This document shows, piece after piece, positions 1 to 7,120 of a stretch of DNA of 32,933 nucleotides. Made by a program: the position numbers and the translations under genes. Each line of letters opens with the position of its first letter. Position 1 is the first letter of the stretch. Below the pieces are notes generated by a model, which saw only the letters and a program-made list of their open reading frames with translations, searched no databases and was not told where the DNA came from. Origin of the DNA: Planctomycetota bacterium (GTDB taxonomy: Bacteria > Planctomycetota > Planctomycetia > Pirellulales > UBA1268). The stretch is taken from assembly GCA_003669605.1 (NCBI GenBank), contig QWOP01000065.1, positions 1 to 32,933 on the forward strand. The letters are read 5' to 3'.

Positions 1-1058
1 AGACGCTGGCGGAGATCCAGGGAGAGGAGCCGCTCGTGAGCCCCTGCGTCGACGGTCAGGCCGTGGCCGAGGTGATCGCAGGTTGGACCGGGATTCCGAT
101 CGGCCGCATGGTGTCGGACGAGATCCGCGGCGTGCTCGATCTCAAGGCGCGGATGGAGGAGCGGATCGTTGGCCAATCGCACGCCCTCGAGACGATCGCC
201 GAGCGGATCAAGACATCCCGCGCCGGGCTCACCGACCCGCGGCGGCCGGTGGGGGTGTTCATGCTCGCCGGCCCCAGTGGCGTGGGCAAAACGGAGACGG
301 CCCTCACGCTCGCAGAGCTCCTCTACGGTGGCGAGAGCCACATGACGATCATCAACATGAGCGAGTTCAAGGAGGAGCACAAGGTTTCACTCCTCATGGG
401 TTCGCCCCCCGGATACGTCGGCTACGGCGAAGGGGGCGTGCTCACCGAGGCGGTCCGCCGCCGCCCGTACGGCGTCGTGCTGCTCGACGAGATGGAGAAG
501 GCCCACCCGGGCGTGCAGGACATCTTCTATCAGGTGTTCGACAAGGGCATGCTCCGCGACGGCGAGGGACGCGACATCGACTTCAAGAACTGCGTCATCA
601 TCATGACGAGCAACGCCGGCACCGACACGGTGATGAAGCTCTGTGCGGATCCTGCCACACGGCCCGAGCCCCCTGCCCTCGCCGAGGCGATCCACGGTGA
701 TCTGCTGAAGCTGTTCAAGCCGGCATTCCTCGGCCGCGTCACCGTGATGCCTTATTACCCGCTCGCCGACGACGCGCTGCAGGGCATCTGCAGGCTCAAG
801 CTCAAGGCGATCGGCCGCCGGCTGGAAAATGCCTACAAAGCAAACTTTTCCTACGCGGATGACGTAGTGACGACGGTCGTCGATCGCTGCCACGAGGTGG
901 ACAGCGGTGCCCGCAACATCGATCACGTGCTCTCGGAAGGGATGCTTCCCGAGCTTTCCACGCGGCTTCTCGGTCGCATGGCAGAGGGGAAACCCGTCCA
1001 GAAGGTGCACGTGGAGATGGGGGGCGAGGGAAATGGATTCCGGTACAAAATTGATTGA
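1..1058 (+). CDS. clpV: ClpV/TssH, type VI secretion AAA+ ATPase (C-terminal part, cut by window start)
   Basis: This is the C-terminal third of the AAA+ unfoldase that recycles the contracted type VI secretion sheath. The frame is open from base 3 with no start, so the gene begins outside the window; the GTG at 36 is internal because family-like sequence (LAEIQGEEPLV) precedes it. What remains is the end of the linker (VAEVIAGWTGIPIGRM), then the second AAA+ domain with Walker A GPSGVGKT at bases 270-293, Walker B VVLLDE near 475, the sensor-1 segment IIMTSNAG and the C-terminal small domain. The piece FLGRVTVMPYYPL is more typical of ClpV than of ClpB. Two Hcp-like genes follow on the same strand, which supports TssH rather than the ClpB chaperone. 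I am confident of the family and fairly confident of the ClpV subgroup. Confidence 0.93.
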   Translation, partial: TLAEIQGEEPLVSPCVDGQAVAEVIAGWTGIPIGRMVSDEIRGVLDLKARMEERIVGQSHALETIAERIKTSRAGLTDPRRPVGVFMLAGPSGVGKTETALTLAELLYGGESHMTIINMSEFKEEHKVSLLMGSPPGYVGYGEGGVLTEAVRRRPYGVVLLDEMEKAHPGVQDIFYQVFDKGMLRDGEGRDIDFKNCVIIMTSNAGTDTVMKLCADPATRPEPPALAEAIHGDLLKLFKPAFLGRVTVMPYYPLADDALQGICRLKLKAIGRRLENAYKANFSYADDVVTTVVDRCHEVDSGARNIDHVLSEGMLPELSTRLLGRMAEGKPVQKVHVEMGGEGNGFRYKID

Positions 1059-1069
1059 GCTTCGACGAC

Positions 1070-1091
1070 GTTGCCGCGTGGAAGCGGTAAC
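1070..1091 (+). other. Short hairpin between clpV and the first hcp
   Basis: GTTGCCGC and GCGGTAAC can pair over 8 bp (one G-T wobble) around a 6-base loop. No T-run follows directly, so it is not a clear terminator. It lies between the clpV stop and the AGGAG ribosome site (1119-1123) of the next gene and could mark a transcript processing point. Confidence 0.35.
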
Positions 1092-1131
1092 ATGAGAAGT
1101 GACGTGTGTTCCTTTCTTAGGAGAATGAATC

Positions 1132-1617
1132 ATGAGCTTTGCAAATTATGACGGCGCCGAGGGCAGCGCCTCGGCATCTGGCTACGAGAAGTGGGTGCAG
1201 ACCAAGTCGATCGATGTCGTCTGCACACGCTCGGGTTTGACCGGAGTCACCGGAGCCCTTTCTCAGCAGCGTTCCACGGGCGTCGCCCAGTTGGGCCCGA
1301 TCAGGATCAGGCAGGATCTTGACAAGTCGTTTCCGAAGCTGGCCGAGGCGATGCTCGGTGGCAAGATGAACAAGAAGATCCAGTACGTCGAGACACAGAC
1401 GGTCGGCGGCAAGCTGGCGACGATCTGCGCTTACACGTTCGAAAACTGCCTGCTCACGGGTGTGAAGCAGGTGTCCGACGAGAAAGGCTGTTTCGCCGAA
1501 GTCGAGTTCATGCCGCTGAAGATTGAAATCAAGTTTACCGAGTACGATCCGAAGGACGGCTCCAAGAAGGGTGACGTGGCCGGCAAGGCCGACATGAGCG
1601 AGCAGAAGGCCGGCTGA
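1132..1617 (+). CDS. hcp: Hcp-like type VI secretion tube protein 1 (TssD)
   Basis: This 161-residue protein matches the general pattern of the Hcp family (T6SS_HCP), whose hexameric rings stack into the inner tube expelled by type VI secretion. It is a single small beta-rich domain with no signal peptide, as expected for a cytoplasmic tube subunit. Recognisable blocks include a central KMNKKIQYVETQTV strand segment, CAYTFENCLLTGV and a C-terminal EVEFMPLKIEIKFTEYD segment. The start is supported by an AGGAG ribosome site 8 bases upstream. It follows clpV by 73 bases and is followed by a second, quite different Hcp-like gene. It is further from the canonical Hcp pattern than its neighbour, so it may be a specialised tube or effector-carrying variant. 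That is inference. Confidence 0.75.
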   Translation: MSFANYDGAEGSASASGYEKWVQTKSIDVVCTRSGLTGVTGALSQQRSTGVAQLGPIRIRQDLDKSFPKLAEAMLGGKMNKKIQYVETQTVGGKLATICAYTFENCLLTGVKQVSDEKGCFAEVEFMPLKIEIKFTEYDPKDGSKKGDVAGKADMSEQKAG

Positions 1618-1656
1618 TTCGCCACCTGCGGTTCGAAGTCTTTCCCCGTGCATGTG

Positions 1657-1701
1657 ATGCACCGCCATTTCCGGCAGTTTTGAGCCGGAATGGCGGTGCA
1701 T
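1657..1701 (+). promoter_or_regulatory. Strong intergenic hairpin between the two hcp genes
   Basis: ATGCACCGCCAT-T-TCCGGC (1657-1675) pairs with GCCGGAATGGCGGTGCAT (1684-1701): 18 bp with one bulged T and an 8-base loop. It sits between the hcp1 stop and the hcp2 ribosome site (GAGGAG, 1708-1713). The downstream bases TCTGTTT are only mildly T-rich, so it fits a weak terminator or an mRNA 3'-end stabiliser that sets the ratio of the two tube proteins. The upstream in-frame ATG at 1690 lies inside the stem, a reason to reject it as the hcp2 start. Confidence 0.65.
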
Positions 1702-1722
1702 CTGTTTGAGGAGACCCAAGAC

Positions 1723-2244
1723 ATGGCGAGCGCGAGCGTCGATCTGATCGGGTTCATCAAGATCGGCGAACTGGAGGGCGGCTCCGCCGACTCCCAGCAT
1801 GCCGGCTGGAGCGAGATCACGGGCTTGGAGTGCTCGATCGCGCGCAAGATAGGGAGCTTCATCAAGTCGCAAAATCCGGTCGGAAGTACCGAACTCAGCG
1901 ACGTCTGCGTCGTCAAGGTGGTCGACGGTACGACGCCGAAGATTCAGAAGTCGTGCGCCACGGGACAAAAACTCTCCAAGGTCGAGATCCACGTGATGGC
2001 CACGGTCAACGGCCAGTCGAAGGTGACGTTGGAATACAAGATGGAGGACGCGATCGTGGCGCAGTATGCGATCGGTTCGGGGGCATCCGCGGAGGCGGCA
2101 CCGGCGCTGGAGCAGAAAGGCGGCATGCTTCTGGAGCGGGTCTGCTTCAGCTTCGCCAAGATCAGCTGGACCTTCCATAAAATGGACTCGCTCGGCAACA
2201 GCCAGGGAAAGATCCAGGAGAGCTACACGGTGGGGACCTCCTAA
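1723..2244 (+). CDS. hcp: Hcp-like type VI secretion tube protein 2 (TssD)
   Basis: This 173-residue protein has the more canonical Hcp layout. An N-terminal strand [18 protein letters not shown] is followed by [15 protein letters not shown], then [25 protein letters not shown] in the middle, and a C-terminal block [16 protein letters not shown], where the family usually ends with a strand of this type. The start is placed at ATG 1723 because GAGGAG lies 9 bases upstream, while the earlier in-frame ATG at 1690 falls inside a hairpin stem. It would form hexameric rings stacked inside the sheath recycled by ClpV. Identity to the preceding Hcp-like protein looks low by eye, so this is not a recent duplication. 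No toxin extension is visible at either end. Confidence 0.82.
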   Translation: MASASVDLIGFIKIGELEGGSADSQHAGWSEITGLECSIARKIGSFIKSQNPVGSTELSDVCVVKVVDGTTPKIQKSCATGQKLSKVEIHVMATVNGQSKVTLEYKMEDAIVAQYAIGSGASAEAAPALEQKGGMLLERVCFSFAKISWTFHKMDSLGNSQGKIQESYTVGTS

Positions 2245-2317
2245 CGCGCCGGCCTGATCCATCGGAGCGCGTCGTGGCCATGCCCTCAGCTGTCCGTCGA
2301 CAAAGCCATCCCTGTTT

Positions 2318-2500
2318 GTTGTAGAAATCGAGCACGAGCCCCGGATTTCGCCGCCAAGCCTCTGGGCACGCCACTTCTTCAGGCCGGTAGCCACGCCAGA
2401 GGCCATCGGCTCCGCGGAAGGTCTTCAGCCCGCTCGACCGAACCAGTTCCAGCGACTCCTCGAACGGGATCACCTCGTCGGCCCAGGAGTGGAGGAATCC
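2318..2500 (-). pseudogene. Chimeric remnant: alpha/beta-hydrolase-like end joined to a Sir2-like start
   Basis: Read on the minus strand, bases 2500-2438 encode [21 protein letters not shown], which resembles the C-terminal H-x-x-x-D-x-x-[VI]-PF-x-x-S segment of alpha/beta hydrolases. In the same frame, bases 2437-2318 encode [21 protein letters not shown] and continue through [16 protein letters not shown], which is the N-terminal NAD-binding part of Sir2 (CobB) deacylases. The usual GAGIS motif that should precede the Sir2 part is missing, and recognisable homology stops after FYN. Neither half could work as an enzyme. The join falls at the residues SGL, which both families can have at this point, suggesting a deletion between two neighbouring genes at short homology. 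Sir2 assignment is firm; the hydrolase half is weaker. Confidence 0.6.
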
Positions 2501-2530
2501 AGATACCGACGACGCCAAGTGCTTTGTGAG

Positions 2531-2860
2531 CTAGCCGTCGAACGCCATCAAGACCACGGCTGTCACGATGCTCACCAAGGGGGCAAGAAGTGCGACCAAC
2601 ACCGCGCTGCGGTGATATCCGTTGCATCCGAGGTAGAAGGACATCACGACCGACGTCGCACAAATGATCGGGAATCCGACAATCGTGACGAAGAGGCTAC
2701 GGAACCAGAGCAGTCCCCACGGATTGTTCTCATACCCGCCAGCCGACCCGTACATCATGCCGAACCCAAGCACGCTGCCAAGGGCCACGGGTATTTCCAG
2801 GAATCCCAGGACGATGACCAGACCGTTGGCGAGGATGGTGGTTCTGGGTAGCTCTCTCAT
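2531..2860 (-). CDS. Small hypothetical membrane protein
   Basis: The 109-residue product has three long hydrophobic stretches, roughly residues 8-37, 48-78 and 85-106, separated by short polar turns, so an inner-membrane protein with three or four helices is likely. I do not recognise the family. No good ribosome site precedes ATG 2860. The frame stays open upstream to a stop at 3041-3043 and encodes DPNPSQVDSSTPIGEAEPPTP just before the ATG, a Pro/Ser-rich tail of the kind that often precedes helices in small planctomycete membrane proteins. No in-frame ATG, GTG or TTG precedes that tail, so the original start may have been lost. It sits among decayed genes and may itself be a remnant. Confidence 0.45.
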   Translation of the reverse strand: MRELPRTTILANGLVIVLGFLEIPVALGSVLGFGMMYGSAGGYENNPWGLLWFRSLFVTIVGFPIICATSVVMSFYLGCNGYHRSAVLVALLAPLVSIVTAVVLMAFDG

Positions 2861-2996
2861 CCCAGAGGGCGTCGGAGGCTCTGCCTCGCCGATAGGCGTA
2901 CTGCTGTCGACCTGCGATGGGTTTGGATCACGTACGCTGCACCTCCCGGAATGACGACCTGCTTCGCCGTCGCTTGTCGGCTTGTCGCCAGCCCGC

Positions 2997-3479
2997 TCAG
3001 TTGGCGATCCACTGAACAGCGCTATCAGGAAGTCGTCGGATCATCTCCTCGATCATCGCCTGGGGCCCTACTCGTGTCGATTCGAAGATCACCATTGGCG
3101 TGCCGGAACGACGGCTTCTCGGCCACGGTCTCGGCGCGGGCGTTGGCGAGCCGATTGCCGATGGTCGTGTCCTTGGCCCAGACCGCCACGAGCCCCAATT
3201 CAGCCTCACCAGCTCCCGGGTGTACGTGCCCGGCTTCTGCCTGACGGCCACGACGAGCTGCGACGGGACGATTCGTCCGCGGCATCCCGAAGCCCTCAAG
3301 TCCTGCGGCCGAAGTCTGGATCAACGCCCCCGGAAAACGTGGCGATTCCACTCGCGATTCAGCTCCCAAGCGACACTCATTTCGTCACGCAGGTGTCTCA
3401 AAGTCATTGACACGTTCCGTGGCCCCTGGCTTCCGAGGTGGTGCTTAACCACCAACGCGTGTCCAACGAAGCAGACTTC
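2997..3479 (-). pseudogene. Frameshifted remnant of a gene of unknown family
   Basis: Protein-like sequence hops between three minus-strand frames. From 3479 down there is a segment ending DEMSVAWELNREWNRHVFRG. A second frame has ALIQTSAAGLEGFGMP, a third has IVPSQLVVAVRQKPGTYTREL, the second returns with GLVAVWAKDTTIGNRLANA and AETVAEKPSFR, and the third closes with TPMVIFESTRVGPQAMIEEM to DSAVQWIAN and a stop at 2997. Between these stretches each frame turns into Arg/Pro/Ser-rich nonsense typical of off-frame GC-rich DNA. At least four shifts are needed, so the gene is broken unless the assembly is faulty. I do not recognise the family. It lies directly downstream of hicA. Confidence 0.45.
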
Positions 3480-3526
3480 CTTGGCACCTCGATGACCCCG
3501 CGCTGTCTCGGGGCGTGGTTTGGACA

Positions 3527-3769
3527 TCACCCAAACAACGTTTCGGCGACTTCGTCCCGGGTCAGCCCTGCGTGCTCGGCCACGTCTTTCAAGATCGCAT
3601 TCAGCGTTCCAACCCGAAGCGGATCGTGGAGCGGGATCGTGATGTGGTGCTGTCCGTGCGCATCGGTTGAAAGGCGTACGTGTGATCCTTTTTGACGCGT
3701 GAGGACGTAACCGAAGCCGGACAAAGCCGCCACCAGGGCTGCGCCGGAAACATCGCGGGGCAGCCTCAT
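3527..3769 (-). CDS. hicA: HicA-family toxin (mRNA interferase)
   Basis: This 80-residue protein fits the HicA/YcfA family of small double-stranded-RNA-binding-fold ribonucleases that cut mRNA when freed from HicB. Family features visible are the N-terminal block ending ALSGFGYVLTRQKGSHVRL, in which the His of G-S-H is the expected catalytic residue, followed by HHITIPLHDPLRVGTLNAIL and the C-terminal helix AGLTRDEVAETL. The length is normal and the frame is intact. The ATG at 3769 overlaps the hicB stop by four bases (ATGA), so the two genes are translationally coupled with antitoxin first. The long upstream extension of this open frame is noise overlapping hicB. Confidence 0.9.
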   Translation of the reverse strand: MRLPRDVSGAALVAALSGFGYVLTRQKGSHVRLSTDAHGQHHITIPLHDPLRVGTLNAILKDVAEHAGLTRDEVAETLFG

Positions 3770-3972
3770 GGGGCGAGCAACTCGTCGCGAACGAGATGGA
3801 GCCGGATCACCCGCGGCCCGTGCCCCTCCTCGAAGTGGCAGGCTACGGCTTCCCGGATCGCGGTGCGAAGCGACTCGAGCGTGTCGGCCTCGGTGTGAAT
3901 CGAAGCGCCGACGGCCTTGGCGACAAAGCCCCCCTCGGGAGCCTCCTCGACCACGAAGACTATCTCGGTCAC
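3766..3972 (-). CDS. hicB: HicB-family antitoxin, short form
   Basis: The 68-residue product has the HicB-like N-terminal fold: EIVFVVEEAPEGGFVAKAVG, then IHTEADTLESLRTAIREAV and CHFEEG. This short form lacks a separate C-terminal DNA-binding domain and is common as the partner of HicA; databases sometimes mislabel it. The GTG start at 3972 has GAGGAG about 9 bases upstream. The stop overlaps the hicA ATG. It should bind and neutralise HicA. Without a visible helix-turn-helix or ribbon-helix-helix domain, how the operon represses itself is not evident. Confidence 0.85.
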   Translation of the reverse strand: MTEIVFVVEEAPEGGFVAKAVGASIHTEADTLESLRTAIREAVACHFEEGHGPRVIRLHLVRDELLAP

Positions 3973-4103
3973 CGAAGCACTCCTCGGAAGAAAGTCTGGG
4001 GCAGCCAATCGGCCGCCAAGGGCCGGGGAGCCCGCGTCGGCATATGCCGTAAGACGCGATGCCGTACCGAACGACCAGCGACAGATGGCCCATCGCCTAG
4101 CCA

Positions 4104-4129
4104 GCCGTCCACGAAAGAGAATGGACGGC
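4104..4129 (-). other. Hairpin downstream of tRNA-Pro
   Basis: GCCGTCCA and TGGACGGC form a perfect 8-bp stem around a 10-base loop, 14 bases beyond the 3' end of the tRNA on the minus strand. No T-run follows, so it may be a processing or weak termination element. Confidence 0.35.
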
Positions 4130-4142
4130 CGGCACCAACCAG

Positions 4143-4217
4143 TCGGGGCGACAGGATTTGAACCTGCGACCTCTTGACCCCCAGTCAAGCGCGCTAGCCA
4201 GACTGCGCCACGCCCCG
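4143..4217 (-). tRNA. tRNA-Pro, anticodon GGG
   Basis: The minus strand folds as a full cloverleaf. The acceptor stem is CGGGGCG/CGCCCCG with the C1-G72 pair typical of tRNA-Pro and discriminator A at 4143. The D arm is GCGC-AGTCTGGCTA-GCGC. The anticodon stem CTTGA/TCAAG encloses the 7-base loop CTGGGGG, giving anticodon GGG. The T arm is GCAGG-TTCAAAT-CCTGT. CCA is not encoded. It borders the decayed hicBA region, and tRNA genes are common integration points, but no second copy of its 3' end is seen in the window. Confidence 0.95.
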
Positions 4218-4269
4218 AATCAATCGCACAGCAGCCAAACCTCTCGATTCGCCGCCGTTGCAAGGGCAC

Positions 4270-4298
4270 ACTATCGCACAATCCACCCCAGCCTTCAA
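4270..4298 (-). promoter_or_regulatory. Possible sigma-70-type promoter for tRNA-Pro
   Basis: On the minus strand TTGAAG (4298-4293) and GATAGT (4275-4270) are spaced by 17 bases, each matching consensus at four of six positions, about 52 bases before the tRNA 5' end. The match is moderate and position is the main support. Confidence 0.33.
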
Positions 4299-4337
4299 CA
4301 TGGGTTCTCCAACCCAAACCACCGGCGGAATTCCCGT

Positions 4338-5303
4338 ATGACGCTCCCCTCCCAGCCTCTGCCCTCCCAGCCTCTCCCCTTCTCCTCCCGACTCGAAAGC
4401 GCCATCCGCGCCAAACAGACCCCCGCCTGCATCGGACTCGACCCCAGACGCGAATCACTCCCCCCCGCCCTCGCCGCCTCCGAAACCCAAGACCCCGCCG
4501 CCCTCGCCACCATCTACACCACCTTCTGCAAAGACGTTATCGACGCCGTCGCTCCCCTCGTCGCCATCGTCAAACCCCAACTCGCCTGCTTCGAAGCCCT
4601 CGGCCCACACGGCATGCTGGCGCTGGCCGATGTCATCACCCACGCCCACGCACATGGCCTGCTCGTCCTCGCCGACGGCAAACGTGGCGACATCGGCTCC
4701 ACCGCGGAAGCCTACGCCGACGGCTGGCTCGCAGGCCCCTGGGCCGCAGACGCCCTCACCGTCAATCCCTACCTCGGCCTCGATTCCATCGAGCCATTCG
4801 TGAAAACCGCCACCGCCCGCCACGCCGGAATCTTCGTCCTCGTCAAGACATCCAACCCCGGCAGCCGCGACTTCCAAGACCTCAACGCCAACGGTTCGCC
4901 CCTCTACGAACACGTGGCCGCCGGTGTCGAACATCTCGCCGCCGCGACCCTCCCCGACAACACCACTGCCCACGGAGCATCGTATGGAGCCGTCGGAGCC
5001 GTTGTCGGCGCTACGTGGCCCAAGCAACTCGACACCCTCCGTGCCGCCATGCCCCATGCCTGGATCCTCGTTCCCGGTTTCGGCAAACAGGGCGGACGGG
5101 CTTCCGATGTCCGCGGAGCCTTCGATCCGAAAGGCTTGGGTGCCATCGTCGTCAGTGCACGCGACGTGATCTTCGCCCACTCCCGACCCGAAATGAATTC
5201 CGGGCTCGCCGCCAACCAGTGGCAGTCCGCCGTCGCACGCGCCTGCCACGACATGATCGAGCGCCTCGCCGCCGATACCCCGGCAGCAGCGCTGCGTGAC
5301 TAA
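4338..5303 (+). CDS. pyrF: Orotidine 5'-phosphate decarboxylase, type 2 (PyrF)
   Basis: This enzyme converts OMP to UMP, the last step of de novo pyrimidine synthesis. The 321-residue product shows the family's substrate-binding start TPACIGLDP, the KPQLACFEALG strand and the catalytic Asp-Lys region LADGKRGDIGST (Lys about residue 115), then NPYLGLD, VLVKTSNPGS and the phosphate-binding C-terminal part VPGFGKQGG. The length and the K-R-G-D-I-G-x-T signature fit the longer subfamily 2. ATG 4338 was chosen because the open frame upstream runs through the tRNA gene. Residues 4-13 carry a tandem PSQPL repeat that is probably a disordered tail. The coding strand is unusually rich in C and poor in G compared with neighbours. 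No Shine-Dalgarno sequence is obvious. Confidence 0.93.
   Translation: MTLPSQPLPSQPLPFSSRLESAIRAKQTPACIGLDPRRESLPPALAASETQDPAALATIYTTFCKDVIDAVAPLVAIVKPQLACFEALGPHGMLALADVITHAHAHGLLVLADGKRGDIGSTAEAYADGWLAGPWAADALTVNPYLGLDSIEPFVKTATARHAGIFVLVKTSNPGSRDFQDLNANGSPLYEHVAAGVEHLAAATLPDNTTAHGASYGAVGAVVGATWPKQLDTLRAAMPHAWILVPGFGKQGGRASDVRGAFDPKGLGAIVVSARDVIFAHSRPEMNSGLAANQWQSAVARACHDMIERLAADTPAAALRD
4347..4376 (+). repeat. 15-bp tandem repeat in the pyrF N-terminus
   Basis: Two copies of a 15-base unit beginning CCCTCCCAGCCTCT, the second diverging only at its last base, encode PSQPL twice. This looks like slippage expansion in a disordered tail. Confidence 0.7.
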
Positions 5304-5418
5304 CAGCGGCGACCATTACTCACAGCGGCGATCATTGACCGCTGGCAGAGACAGCCGCGGCACCCGAAGAGGATTTCCAAAGCGGACACACCGCCCGTGC
5401 CGCCCGTGCCGCACGGGC
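5303..5418. repeat. Direct repeats and a small hairpin between pyrF and the pyrophosphatase
   Basis: A 15-base direct repeat ACAGCGGCGAYCATT occurs at 5303-5317 and 5322-5336. Further on, CCGCCCGTG is repeated and GCCCGTG/CACGGGC (5402-5408 and 5412-5418) forms a 7-bp hairpin. The two flanking genes converge here. The hairpin may help end transcription but has no T-run on either side. Confidence 0.45.
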
Positions 5419-5439
5419 CGGCTCAAATAGGAACGACGG

Positions 5440-7092
5440 TTAGGCCCGCGATTCGGCGATCAGACGCGACAGCAAAGGCAACAATTGCTTCTTGCGACTG
5501 ACAACGTTCTTGAGGGAATACAGACAGCGGTCGAGACGCGGGTAGTTGATCTCCTCCCAAGCCTCCGACTCCTGCGAGAGCAGAAGCAATGAGCCGTTGC
5601 TGACCACATCCGTTACCAGCAGCGCCGAGAAATCAAGCCGCTGCCGAGTGGCGAAGTCCTCAAGCGCCTTGCGGAGGTCGTCCTTCCGCTCCCAAAAGAG
5701 GTCAAACCCCGTCTCCTCGATCTGCGAGATCGAGAAGCGGACGTTCTGCTCAGAAAACTCCTTGCAGTCCTCTCCGATTACCTCCGCCGGCGTGCTCGAT
5801 CTCAGCGCCGAACCGATCTCGAAAAACTCGCGGGCGTATTGATCGAGATCCACCGGACACAATCCCCGCAACCAGGCAAGCACATCACGGTCGACGTCCG
5901 TGGTCGTTGGCGAGCGGAGCAGGAGGGTGTCGGAGATGATGCCCGACGCCATGCAGAGGGCGATCGCCGGCCTCGGTTCCAGCCCCGAGGCCCGGAACTG
6001 CCGGGCCACGAGCGTGCAGGTGGATCCGACTGGCTCGTTGATGAAACGGATCGGCTGCATCGACTTCAGGCCACCGCCGAGGCGGTGGTGATCAAGCACC
6101 TCAACGATCTCTGCGTCCTCCGCGCCGCTGACAGCCTGGGCGAGTTCGTTGTGATCGACGAGAATCAACTTCTGCCGGGGAGGATTGACCAAATCCGACT
6201 TGAACGACAGCCCGACCAAGACGCCGTCGTCGTCCACCACCGGAAACACCGGCTGCGCCGAACGCTCCACCGTCGCCCGCGCCTCGACCACGCTCGCCTT
6301 GGCAGGCACCGTGACGACATCCGTATCCACAACCGGGTCGATGAACTGCGATGACTTGATCCGCAACGTGGTGTTGAGGGTGTCAAAGGGACTGATGATC
6401 ACCGACACCTTGCGGATCTTTGCCAACTCCACCAGCCCCGACGACAAGCGAAACCCGCCGGTGAGCACCAAGGCCCGCACCCCGTGCTCGATGGCCGGCA
6501 ACTGGATCGAAGGCCTGTCTCCGCAGACAACGATCAGCCGCTCTGCCGGAAACTGCTTCATCCGGTCGGTGAAGCCCTCCGCGCTCATCGCCCCCACCAT
6601 CACCAGCAACTCGTCGCGCTGCTGCGGATCGATGACGTGCTGAAAACTGCCGCCGAGGACGTCGTGGATCTTCTGCAGACAGCTGGTGACTGTCCGCGAT
6701 TTGATCGGATCCCCCTCGTCGTGGAAGAAGAGATCCATGAGGTGGAGGACCGAGAGCACCCCGACCACCTTCCGGGCATCATCGATCACCGGGATCGCCC
6801 GCAGGTCGGCGGCCTGCATCCGCTGGTAGGAATCGTGAAACGAATCGCCAAACTGGGCCGTGACAATCTCCCGGCGGCAGATGTCCTCCGCCGACGGCCG
6901 CACATCCATCACCATCCGCGGTGCCGGAAGGCCGGCCCGGGCGAGGACATATTCGGTCCGCTTATTGGGCGGACCACAGCAGGCGGCGATGGCGTCGGGC
7001 CGGGTGGTCTGTTGAAGAAGATCGGCGTAGGCAATCGCCGAGCAGATCGCGTCGGTGTCAGGATTGCGATGCCCGAAGACGAGGACACTCAT
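5440..7092 (-). CDS. ppaC: Putative manganese-dependent inorganic pyrophosphatase with CBS and DRTGG domains (family II PPase)
   Basis: This 550-residue protein has the layout of regulated family II pyrophosphatases, which hydrolyse PPi to phosphate in the cytoplasm. The N-terminal DHH part begins FGHRNPDTDAICSAIAYADL (metal ligands His8, Asp12, Asp14). An inserted regulatory region carries a first CBS motif (residues about 65-120, including VIDDARKVVGVLSV), a DRTGG-like domain (GALVLTG-type segment, about 130-245) and a second CBS motif (about 250-305). The catalytic half then resumes with LVDHNELAQ and VLDHHRLGG (the DHH motif) and ends in a DHHA2 domain. Adenine nucleotides bound by CBS domains control such enzymes. 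ATG 7092 is preceded by a purine-rich repeat tract instead of a normal ribosome site. The upstream neighbours ndk and Nudix also deal with phosphoanhydrides. Confidence 0.88.
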   Translation of the reverse strand: MSVLVFGHRNPDTDAICSAIAYADLLQQTTRPDAIAACCGPPNKRTEYVLARAGLPAPRMVMDVRPSAEDICRREIVTAQFGDSFHDSYQRMQAADLRAIPVIDDARKVVGVLSVLHLMDLFFHDEGDPIKSRTVTSCLQKIHDVLGGSFQHVIDPQQRDELLVMVGAMSAEGFTDRMKQFPAERLIVVCGDRPSIQLPAIEHGVRALVLTGGFRLSSGLVELAKIRKVSVIISPFDTLNTTLRIKSSQFIDPVVDTDVVTVPAKASVVEARATVERSAQPVFPVVDDDGVLVGLSFKSDLVNPPRQKLILVDHNELAQAVSGAEDAEIVEVLDHHRLGGGLKSMQPIRFINEPVGSTCTLVARQFRASGLEPRPAIALCMASGIISDTLLLRSPTTTDVDRDVLAWLRGLCPVDLDQYAREFFEIGSALRSSTPAEVIGEDCKEFSEQNVRFSISQIEETGFDLFWERKDDLRKALEDFATRQRLDFSALLVTDVVSNGSLLLLSQESEAWEEINYPRLDRCLYSLKNVVSRKKQLLPLLSRLIAESRA

Positions 7093-7120
7093 AAGTGGAA
7101 AGACCAGACGAACAACGGTG

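Noticed and set aside
1117..2406. Long minus-strand open frame (429 codons) across the hcp genes
   Set aside because: It is the antisense shadow of two Hcp-like genes; its sequence is rich in Arg, Leu and His with no family match.
4158..4337. N-terminal extension of the pyrF frame
   Set aside because: It would translate through the tRNA-Pro gene, and no family sequence is present there.
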